Source of the DNA: Victivallaceae bacterium
GTDB taxonomy: Bacteria; Verrucomicrobiota; Lentisphaeria; Victivallales; Victivallaceae
Assembly (NCBI GenBank): GCA_028717165.1
Contig: JAQUOK010000150.1
Location: 1-7,204 of the forward strand
DNA length: 7,204 nucleotides
Reading direction: 5' to 3'
The notes below the pieces were generated by a model. It made no database searches and was not told where the DNA came from. It saw only the letters and a program-made list of their open reading frames with translations. Made by a program: the position numbers and the translations under genes. Of the stretch, positions 1 through 5,372 are shown piece by piece; the stretch's first letter is position 1; every line of letters starts with the position of its first letter.

Positions 1-70
1 TGAGTAAATCGGCAAAATCTTCGTTTACCGTAAGTTTCTGCCTGTCAAATGATCGGGTTTCAAAATTCAT
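1..70 (-). CDS. 5' end of an unidentified gene, cut by the window edge
   Basis: An ATG at 70-68 on the minus strand opens a reading frame that stays open to the window edge (23 codons plus one base). The protein begins MNFETRSFDRQKL and ends in the window with acidic and hydrophobic residues (EDFADLL). Its ATG overlaps the TGA of the glycosyltransferase gene as ATGA, the usual arrangement for translational coupling, and this is the main support for the call. No strong Shine-Dalgarno is seen; the upstream stretch is only A-rich (GAAAAAGC). The segment is too short to assign a family. From its position after a WaaG-like glycosyltransferase, an LPS-core gene (another glycosyltransferase or a WaaP/Kdo-type sugar kinase) would be a reasonable guess, but nothing in these residues proves it. 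Confidence 0.6.
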   Translation of the reverse strand, partial: MNFETRSFDRQKLTVNEDFADLL

Positions 71-1227
71 GCTTTTTCGGCTTTGTTTGCGGCGTTTTTC
101 TCCTGATGGACTTTTTCAAAGATATTTTCAAGGTCGGAAATATGTTTTTCCCAAGTATAACTCGCGGTCGCGGAAAGCGCTCTTTCCCCGAATTTCCGGT
201 GTTCGCTTTCCGGCAGTTCCATATAGGCCTCGAGAAAGGCGGTTATCTGGTCGATCTTTTTCGCGGATTTCACGAGGAAACCGTTCTGGTTGTCTCTGAT
301 CAATTCCGCGGCGCCGACCATGGAGGTCGTTAAAACCGGTACGCCGCAAGCGCAGGCTTCAAGAATGACATTGCCGAACGTTTCGTAATGACTCGGATAC
401 AGGAGCAGATCGGAAGCTATATAATATTCCCGCATATTCGACTGTTTTCCGGCAAAAACCAGATTCTCCGTAACGTTGAGTTTTTCCGCCAGTTCCAGAA
501 AAGGCTTGGGTTTATCCTTGCCTACGACCAACAGGGTAACGCGCCTGCGCAGTTCCTCGTTAAGCCCGGCAATGGCGCGGATAGCCTCATTGAGGCCTTT
601 GATCTTGAAATTGGCCGCAGCAAAAATACAAACGAAACGGTCCGAAAGATGCAGTCGCTTTTTGATTTCCTCTTTTTCCCCGTTCTCCGCCGGGAAAAAC
701 ACGTTCCGGTCAACACCGTTGGAAACCTGCGAAATCCTGTCTTCCGGATAGTTGAAACGCCTGACGACCTGTTCCCTGAGGAGTTTGGAGTTTACTATTA
801 TGTAGCGCATATTGACCGGGTCGATGGTTTTCTGCTCCAGTTTCAGGATGGCGCGGTGCCTGGGATTGAATTTTGCCAGGCGGGAATAGCCGATCGGCAG
901 CCACTCATAATGGAGTTGTTCGGTAACCCTGAAAATATCGGCCGGGAAGGTCCGGCACATGGTGTAAACGATGTCGAATTCATCCCGGCAGTTATCCTTG
1001 TTCAGGATATTCTGTACCTGCCGGTGGAACGATGAAGTTTTGCTCAGGCCGCCGCCGCGCGGGACTTTGCGCCATTTCAGCTTATCGGATTCGCGGCCGC
1101 TGAATTTCTCGGAGAATATGGTGATTTCATGTCCGCGGCCGGTAAAGTGGGTTACGAATTTTTCGGCGACTTTTTCGGCCCCGCCGCCGCCGGGCGAGTA
1201 TTTGTTTCTGATCAAAGCTATTTTCAT
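67..1227 (-). CDS. GT-B glycosyltransferase, family 4 (WaaG/RfaG-like)
   Basis: This 386-residue protein is predicted to transfer a sugar from a nucleotide-sugar donor to an envelope glycan, most likely LPS core or a related surface polysaccharide, at the cytoplasmic face of the inner membrane. The N-terminal Rossmann half starts MKIALIRNKYSPGGGGAEKV, with the glycine-rich loop (13-16) typical of GT4 enzymes. The C-terminal half has NFKIKG (206-211), where a donor-phosphate-binding basic residue usually sits, and the EX7E signature E282-TFGNVIL-E290 followed by ACACGVPVL. Length matches WaaG-type enzymes (about 370-390). There is no signal peptide or membrane segment. The start follows the methyltransferase stop by 10 nt, with a weak GAGAG ribosome site, and the stop overlaps the next ATG. 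Family and fold are secure. The donor, acceptor and exact role (WaaG heptose glucosyltransferase or another GT4) cannot be read from the sequence. Confidence 0.93.
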   Translation of the reverse strand: MKIALIRNKYSPGGGGAEKVAEKFVTHFTGRGHEITIFSEKFSGRESDKLKWRKVPRGGGLSKTSSFHRQVQNILNKDNCRDEFDIVYTMCRTFPADIFRVTEQLHYEWLPIGYSRLAKFNPRHRAILKLEQKTIDPVNMRYIIVNSKLLREQVVRRFNYPEDRISQVSNGVDRNVFFPAENGEKEEIKKRLHLSDRFVCIFAAANFKIKGLNEAIRAIAGLNEELRRRVTLLVVGKDKPKPFLELAEKLNVTENLVFAGKQSNMREYYIASDLLLYPSHYETFGNVILEACACGVPVLTTSMVGAAELIRDNQNGFLVKSAKKIDQITAFLEAYMELPESEHRKFGERALSATASYTWEKHISDLENIFEKVHQEKNAANKAEKA

Positions 1228-1237
1228 AACTCTCTGC

Positions 1238-2047
1238 TCATCCCTTTGGTTTCCACTTCCGCTGCCGCGCCGCTTCGTAAAGCAGGATGGTCGCAGCGGT
1301 AGCGACGTTCAAGGAATCGATTTTTCCCAGCATGGGGATCCTGACCGCAATATCGGCGCGGTCAAGCCAGCAAGCGGAAAGCCCATGCTGTTCGGTTCCG
1401 ACGACAATCGCTACGGATTGAGTCATGTCCGCCTCCGTATAAATCAGATCCGTGTGCGGAGTCGCCGCTAAAGATTTAATCCTGTTTTCTTTCAGCCATT
1501 CTATAGTTTCTTCGGTTCCGGCTTCCGCAATCGGCACTGAGAATAAAGCTCCGGTACTTGCCCGTATGACATTCGGGTTGTAAATGTCAGTGCATTTATT
1601 GCAAATTATCAAAGCATCCGCCCCCGCCGCATCGGCAGAGCGGAGAATCGAACCGAGATTGCCCGGTTTTTCGACTGCTTCAGCTATAATATACAGGCTG
1701 TTCGGCTTATGCGCAAGTGCGGAAAGCTTATGCTCCTTCATGACGGCCATCGCAATCAGGCCTTCCGGGCGGTCGCGATAAGTCATTTTAGTCATCAGGT
1801 GCGCCGGTACCTGCGCCAGTTTCGCCCCGGCCCCGGCAAGTTTGTCAAGCAGCGGAAATTCATTTTCCCCGAGGAACATTTCCGGGCAAAAGAAAACTTC
1901 CTTTATCTCCATGCCGAATTCATTGCCGCGGGAAAGCTCGCGGTACCCTTCAAGCAGGGTCAGGCGCTCTTTTTCCCTTGTCCGGCGGTCACGGAGAGCA
2001 CAGACGTGTTTAACTGCCGGGTTTTTGGAGCTGGTTATCTGCAGCAT
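1238..2047 (-). CDS. TrmH/SpoU-family RNA 2'-O-ribose methyltransferase
   Basis: This 269-residue protein is predicted to methylate the 2'-hydroxyl of a ribose in rRNA or tRNA using S-adenosylmethionine, in the cytoplasm. Residues 1 to about 95 form the substrate-binding domain (SKNPAVKHVCALRDRRTREK, then LLEGYRE). The C-terminal SPOUT domain shows all three family motifs: motif 1 EKPGNLGSILRSADAAG (126-142, with N130 and R136), motif 2 VGTEQHGLS (216-224, with E219), and motif 3 IPMLGKIDSLNVATA (237-251, with S245 and N247) in the trefoil-knot region. I chose the ATG at 2047 because it lies 6 nt after a CGGGAG ribosome site and aligns with the usual N-terminus. An in-frame ATG at 2146 would add 33 residues overlapping the end of lepB. 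The size and N-terminal domain resemble the RlmB/TsnR-like group, but the target nucleotide is unknown. Confidence 0.93.
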   Translation of the reverse strand: MLQITSSKNPAVKHVCALRDRRTREKERLTLLEGYRELSRGNEFGMEIKEVFFCPEMFLGENEFPLLDKLAGAGAKLAQVPAHLMTKMTYRDRPEGLIAMAVMKEHKLSALAHKPNSLYIIAEAVEKPGNLGSILRSADAAGADALIICNKCTDIYNPNVIRASTGALFSVPIAEAGTEETIEWLKENRIKSLAATPHTDLIYTEADMTQSVAIVVGTEQHGLSACWLDRADIAVRIPMLGKIDSLNVATAATILLYEAARQRKWKPKG

Positions 2048-2053
2048 ATGAAA

Positions 2054-2059
2054 CTCCCG
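2054..2059 (-). promoter_or_regulatory. Ribosome binding site that fixes the methyltransferase start
   Basis: CGGGAG read on the minus strand sits 6 nt before the ATG at 2047, inside the 20-nt gap after the lepB stop. It supports the 269-residue form over the longer frame that begins inside lepB. Confidence 0.7.
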
Positions 2060-2067
2060 TTTGAAAT

Positions 2068-3288
2068 TTACTGGAAGTGCATTGATTTCATGGTTTCCAG
2101 GTCGGTACTGACCTGAATCGGGCCTTTCCGGTCGGTCGGCCCCCAACGCCTGGAAACGGGCCAGAATACGAATAAGGCTTTGCCGACAATATTCCTGCGC
2201 GGCACGGCGCCCCAGTAACGGCTGTCAAGGCTGTTCCGCGAATTATCGCCGAGCATGAAATACGAGTCCGGCGGAATTTCGAAACCTCTTTCCCCGGAGA
2301 GGTCGTTTTCCACGGCAACGTTCCAGTGACCGTGATAACCGCCTTTGAAACTGTATATTTTTTCGAATTTCGGGGAAAATTCCGTTGCGGGTCTGAACTC
2401 GCTTTCTCCCCGCGGACGGATATAAAGGGTGCGGTTTATGATTTTCAGGGTGTCGCCGGGCAGCCCGGCCAGGCGTTTTATATAATAATACCCTTTCTTG
2501 GCCAGTGCGCTGCCGTCGTAATAAATGCCTTCCGTATTGAAAACCACTATATCGCCGCGTTTCAGGCCGGTCAGCAGGTGCGAAAAGCGGTCGACGAACA
2601 GATGGTCGCCGGACGAAAGCCAGCCGTCACAGATAAGCTGGCCTTCCCTGAATTCAATATCGTCTTCCCTTTTCCCCAAGCCGCTGTATTCAAGCACCTT
2701 GGGAATATCGCCGGGCAGGGAATAATTTATGCCGGCAATATTGAACCCGGCGTACTGGAATATCCCGAAACGGGTTTCCGGGACGAAAAACCGGAATGTA
2801 CCGCGCGGTTTGAGATAGCCGCTTTTCCTGATCTCCAGTTTTGCCCGTTCACAGGAAAACAGCATATAGTCCAGCGGCGGGGAAAGTTTGCCGAGCAACG
2901 GGTTGGTTTTTCCTTCATTATTTATATAATGGATGCCGAAAAGGGTCGGCTGCATACTGCTCGTAGGTATCTTGAACGGCTGCAGGAACAGGCCGCGAAT
3001 CCCGAAAGCCACGGCCATGGCGACGGCCAGGACATCCATATATTCACGGACCCAGGCGTATTTGGGCGACGGCAAAATTTTTCCGAAGGACCTGCCGTAT
3101 TTGCTTATGGTTTTTTCCATGTCATCCTCGGAATCAAGGTTGCAGACAGCACACGCCCCCTGGATTTCCCGCAGAGCTTTTTTCTGCTTGTCGCTGAGAA
3201 TGTCATCGTCGACGATCAGATTGTGGCGGGCATGTATTCTCAGCCTTTTCAACTCTTTGCGCAAGGCATGTTTTTTCCCGAAAATCAT
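2068..3288 (-). CDS. lepB: Signal peptidase I (leader peptidase) with a large insertion
   Basis: This 406-residue inner-membrane serine protease (S26 family) cleaves signal peptides from exported proteins on the periplasmic side. A cytoplasmic N-terminal extension of about 80 residues (basic, with CAVC at 47-50) precedes one membrane segment (about 83-102). Box B follows directly: KIPTSSMQPTL, with catalytic Ser111. Box C-like GDHLFVDRF lies at 227-235, GLKRGDIVVF at 241-250, and YYIKRLAGLPGD at 268-279 carries the general-base Lys271. Box E GDNSRNSLDSRYWGAVP lies at 347-363. In E. coli LepB the GD..LV segment follows within a few residues of the serine box; here about 110 extra residues intervene. 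As far as I recall, similar insertions occur in PVC-phylum homologues. All catalytic residues are present. The gene follows lepA by 14 nt, as in the E. coli lepA-lepB operon, and has a strong GGAGG ribosome site. Confidence 0.95.
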   Translation of the reverse strand: MIFGKKHALRKELKRLRIHARHNLIVDDDILSDKQKKALREIQGACAVCNLDSEDDMEKTISKYGRSFGKILPSPKYAWVREYMDVLAVAMAVAFGIRGLFLQPFKIPTSSMQPTLFGIHYINNEGKTNPLLGKLSPPLDYMLFSCERAKLEIRKSGYLKPRGTFRFFVPETRFGIFQYAGFNIAGINYSLPGDIPKVLEYSGLGKREDDIEFREGQLICDGWLSSGDHLFVDRFSHLLTGLKRGDIVVFNTEGIYYDGSALAKKGYYYIKRLAGLPGDTLKIINRTLYIRPRGESEFRPATEFSPKFEKIYSFKGGYHGHWNVAVENDLSGERGFEIPPDSYFMLGDNSRNSLDSRYWGAVPRRNIVGKALFVFWPVSRRWGPTDRKGPIQVSTDLETMKSMHFQ

Positions 3289-3295
3289 TCTTTAT

Positions 3296-3300
3296 CCTCC
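3296..3300 (-). promoter_or_regulatory. Strong Shine-Dalgarno of lepB
   Basis: GGAGG on the minus strand lies 7 nt before the lepB ATG (3288-3286) and within the 14-nt lepA-lepB gap. It confirms the lepB start and shows independent ribosome loading inside the operon. Confidence 0.8.
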
Positions 3301-3302
3301 GG

Positions 3303-5111
3303 TTAATCGTTATCTGACGATTTCAGCACCGCCACAAATGCTTCCTGCGGAATGCTTACGCTGCCAACCTGTTTCATGCGTTTTTTCCCTGCTTTCTGTT
3401 TCTCCAGCAGTTTACGTTTACGGGTAATGTCGCCGCCGTAGCATTTTGCCAGGACGTTCTTGCGGAGCTGGCGGATAGTTTCCCGGGCGATGATCTTACT
3501 GCCGACGGCGGCCTGGATTGCGATCTGGAACATCTGGGGCGGAATGACCTCCTTGAGCCGGGTTACCAGCTGGCGCCCGCGGAAATAGGCGTGATCGACA
3601 TGCACGATCGATGAAAAGGCGTCGACAGTCTCACCGTTGACCATAATGTCAAGCTTGACCAGTTTGCCGGCGGCGTAACCGGAGGGTTCATAATCCATGC
3701 TGCCGTAACCGCGGGTCATTGATTTGAGTTTATCGTGGAAATCGATCAGAATTTCGTGCATGGGCATCTGGGCGGTAATGATCACGTGCTTGCCGTCAAC
3801 CGAATCGGTATGCGTGACCGAGCCGCGTTTGGCCATGATCAGATTCATTATATCGCCGATATAAGCATTGGGCAGCATTATCCTGGTGGCGATAAGCGGT
3901 TCCTCGATTCGGTCGATTTCCGCCGGGTCCGGCAGATGCACCGGGTTGTCAACATCGAGCATCGCGCCGCCTTTCATATAAACATGGTAAACCACGCTCG
4001 GATAAGTGGCGATTATATCCATATTGTATTCGCGGCGCAGACGTTCCTGTATGATTTCCATATGAAGCAGGCCGAGGAACCCGCAGCGGAACCCGAACCC
4101 CAGCGCCACGGAGGTTTCCGGCTGGTACTGGAAGGCGGCGTCATTCAACTGCAGCTTGCCCATGCTCAGTTTCAGTTGTTCATAATCCGCGGTGTCGATG
4201 GGATAGATACCGCTGAAAACCATAGGGTGAACTTCCTTGAAACCGGGCAGGGCTTTCAGGCAGGGGTCTTTGACATCGGTGATGGTATCGCCGATCCGGG
4301 TGTCGGAAGAACTCTTTATATTCGGGATAATATAGCCTACCGAACCGGCACCGAGCAGCTCGGAGGCGGTCATTTTGGGAGTAAAAAAGCCGACTTCCTT
4401 AAGTTCGCATTCCATGCCGTTATTGAAAAGCCGTATTTTAGTGCCGCGCGCAAATTCCCCCTGGATTACCCGGACGTAAATAACTACGCCGCGGTAAGTG
4501 TCATAGGTCGAATCGAATATCAGGGCCGCCGAACCCCTGAAACCAGCTTGCCGCGGCGGCGGGATCCGGTCGACGATCGCTTTCATTATTTCCTCGATAC
4601 CGGTACCCTCCTTGGCGCTGCATAACAGAGCCTCCTCGCGCGGAACGGCCAACACTTCCTCCATTTGTTCATAGCACATTTCGAGATCGGTGGCGGGCAG
4701 GTCTATTTTGTTGATGACCGGGATGACCTTCAAATTCAGTTGAAAGGCGAGGTTGACGTTGGCGACGGTCTGCGCCTGTACCCCCTGGGTGGCGTCGATC
4801 AGCAGCAGCGCTCCTTCACAGGCGCCGAGGGAACGACTCACTTCGTAGGAAAAATCCACGTGTCCCGGGGTGTCGATCAGATTGAATTCGTAATCGCCGC
4901 CGTTTTTCGCCGTATATTTCATTCTTACGGGATGGGATTTTATCGTAATTCCGCGTTCGCGTTCCAGTTCCATGTCGTCAAGCAACTGATCCTGGGAGTC
5001 GCGCTCGGAAACCGTCTGAGTCAGTTCCAGCAGGCGGTCCGCCAGCGTGGATTTGCCATGGTCAATATGTGCTATTATTGAAAAATTCCGAATTCTTTTT
5101 AAGTCTGTCAT
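3303..5111 (-). CDS. lepA: Elongation factor 4 (LepA), translational GTPase
   Basis: This 602-residue ribosome-dependent GTPase is close in length to E. coli LepA (599). The family is linked to ribosome back-translocation or remodelling, and to initiation and 30S biogenesis. The GTPase motifs are complete: P-loop AHIDHGKST (14-22), switch I region RERGITIKS (51-59), DTPGH (80-84), NKID (134-137) and SAK (165-167). EF-G-like domains follow, including LGFGFRCGFLGLLHMEI. The end is the LepA-specific C-terminal domain: CYGGDITRKRKLLEKQKAGK, then KRMKQVGSVSIPQEAF. The N-terminus MTDLKRIRNFSIIAHIDHGK matches the family, so the ATG at 5111 is well placed although no good Shine-Dalgarno precedes it. 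It is the first gene of the leftward operon, and a promoter candidate lies just upstream. Nothing is missing or unusual. Confidence 0.99.
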   Translation of the reverse strand: MTDLKRIRNFSIIAHIDHGKSTLADRLLELTQTVSERDSQDQLLDDMELERERGITIKSHPVRMKYTAKNGGDYEFNLIDTPGHVDFSYEVSRSLGACEGALLLIDATQGVQAQTVANVNLAFQLNLKVIPVINKIDLPATDLEMCYEQMEEVLAVPREEALLCSAKEGTGIEEIMKAIVDRIPPPRQAGFRGSAALIFDSTYDTYRGVVIYVRVIQGEFARGTKIRLFNNGMECELKEVGFFTPKMTASELLGAGSVGYIIPNIKSSSDTRIGDTITDVKDPCLKALPGFKEVHPMVFSGIYPIDTADYEQLKLSMGKLQLNDAAFQYQPETSVALGFGFRCGFLGLLHMEIIQERLRREYNMDIIATYPSVVYHVYMKGGAMLDVDNPVHLPDPAEIDRIEEPLIATRIMLPNAYIGDIMNLIMAKRGSVTHTDSVDGKHVIITAQMPMHEILIDFHDKLKSMTRGYGSMDYEPSGYAAGKLVKLDIMVNGETVDAFSSIVHVDHAYFRGRQLVTRLKEVIPPQMFQIAIQAAVGSKIIARETIRQLRKNVLAKCYGGDITRKRKLLEKQKAGKKRMKQVGSVSIPQEAFVAVLKSSDND

Positions 5112-5135
5112 ATATTTATCTGCCGTAACCCATTA

Positions 5136-5164
5136 ATTTTAACAAAGCAGTAATTTAACACCAA
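5136..5164 (-). promoter_or_regulatory. Sigma70-like promoter candidate for the lepA operon
   Basis: On the minus strand, TTGGTG (5164-5159) and TAAAAT (5141-5136) are separated by exactly 17 nt. The -10 matches consensus at 5 of 6 positions and the -35 at 3 of 6. Transcription would start near 5129, giving a short leader of about 18 nt before the lepA ATG. This is a pattern match in AT-rich DNA. A second weaker pair (TTGAAA-17-TATTTG) lies further upstream. Confidence 0.4.
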
Positions 5165-5170
5165 CCCGGC

Positions 5171-5182
5171 ATTTGCGCAAAT
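5171..5182. repeat. 12-bp perfect palindrome upstream of lepA
   Basis: ATTTGCGCAAAT is a perfect dyad starting 7 bp beyond the candidate lepA -35 box (5159-5164), so a dimeric regulator bound here would sit at the upstream edge of that promoter. Only a single copy was noticed in the window. An operator role is inference. Confidence 0.4.
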
Positions 5183-5243
5183 ACAAAAAGCGCATTGATT
5201 TTTCAAGCGAAGCGCCGGGACCTGATCCAGATAAAAACCGATA

Positions 5244-5276
5244 TTATTCGTTATTGGGTTGTAATTTAACGAATAA
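5244..5276. repeat. 10-bp inverted repeat, possible operator of the zinc-ribbon gene
   Basis: TTATTCGTTA (5244-5253) and TAACGAATAA (5267-5276) are perfect inverted copies separated by 13 nt. The right arm lies wholly between the -35 and -10 boxes of the rightward promoter candidate. The arms are AT-rich and no T-run follows on either strand, so a protein-binding site is more likely than a terminator. Confidence 0.5.
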
Positions 5277-5287
5277 CCACTTATCTT
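5259..5287 (+). promoter_or_regulatory. Sigma70-like promoter candidate for the zinc-ribbon gene
   Basis: TTGTAA (5259-5264) and TATCTT (5282-5287) are 17 nt apart, each matching consensus at 4 of 6 positions. Transcription would start near 5294, leaving a leader of about 79 nt before the ATG at 5373. The spacer contains the right arm of the inverted repeat at 5244-5276. Pattern match only. Confidence 0.35.
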
Positions 5288-5358
5288 CTTCATGGATAAC
5301 ATATTTTTGCATGGCGCCTGGTTTCTGAAAACGGAATATTCATGCATGGATGATTATC

Positions 5359-5364
5359 AGGAGG
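5359..5364 (+). promoter_or_regulatory. Shine-Dalgarno that sets the zinc-ribbon gene start
   Basis: AGGAGG lies 8 nt before the ATG at 5373. It favours that start over the in-frame ATG codons at 5292 and 5346, which lack such a site and would add residues ahead of the first zinc ribbon. Confidence 0.8.
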
Positions 5365-5372
5365 ATGGGGAA

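Larger units (their letters stand above)
5112..5372. other. Divergent intergenic region between lepA and the zinc-ribbon gene
   Basis: This 261-nt stretch separates the two divergent units and is visibly richer in A and T than the genes around it. It holds a promoter candidate in each direction, a 12-bp palindrome and a 10-bp inverted repeat, listed separately. The minus-strand frame through it (ATG at 5347 or 5293, stop at 5108) has AT-ending codons unlike the neighbours and no ribosome site, so I do not call it a gene. Confidence 0.75.

Noticed and set aside
2048..2146. N-terminal extension of the methyltransferase to an ATG at 2146
   Set aside because: It would overlap the end of lepB by 79 nt, encodes a Pro/Arg/Asn-rich stretch unlike the family, and the ATG at 2047 has a good ribosome site.
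2326..3306. Antisense frame of 326 codons opposite lepB
   Set aside because: It is a shadow of a well-supported signal peptidase gene; its translation shows no motif and has no own ribosome site.
3735..4625. Antisense frame of 296 codons opposite lepA
   Set aside because: It is fully inside the highly conserved lepA gene and only reflects the codon bias of the sense strand.
5108..5347. Minus-strand frame (79 codons, or 61 from the ATG at 5293) whose TGA overlaps the lepA ATG as ATGA
   Set aside because: The overlap looks like coupling, but the codons end mostly in A or T unlike the neighbours, there is no ribosome site, the frame runs through both promoter candidates and both dyads, and the protein resembles no family I know. 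It is most likely an intergenic frame open by chance.
5292..5372. Longer start for the zinc-ribbon protein at 5292
   Set aside because: The extra 27 residues have no family resemblance, while AGGAGG lies 8 nt before the ATG at 5373, directly ahead of the first zinc ribbon.
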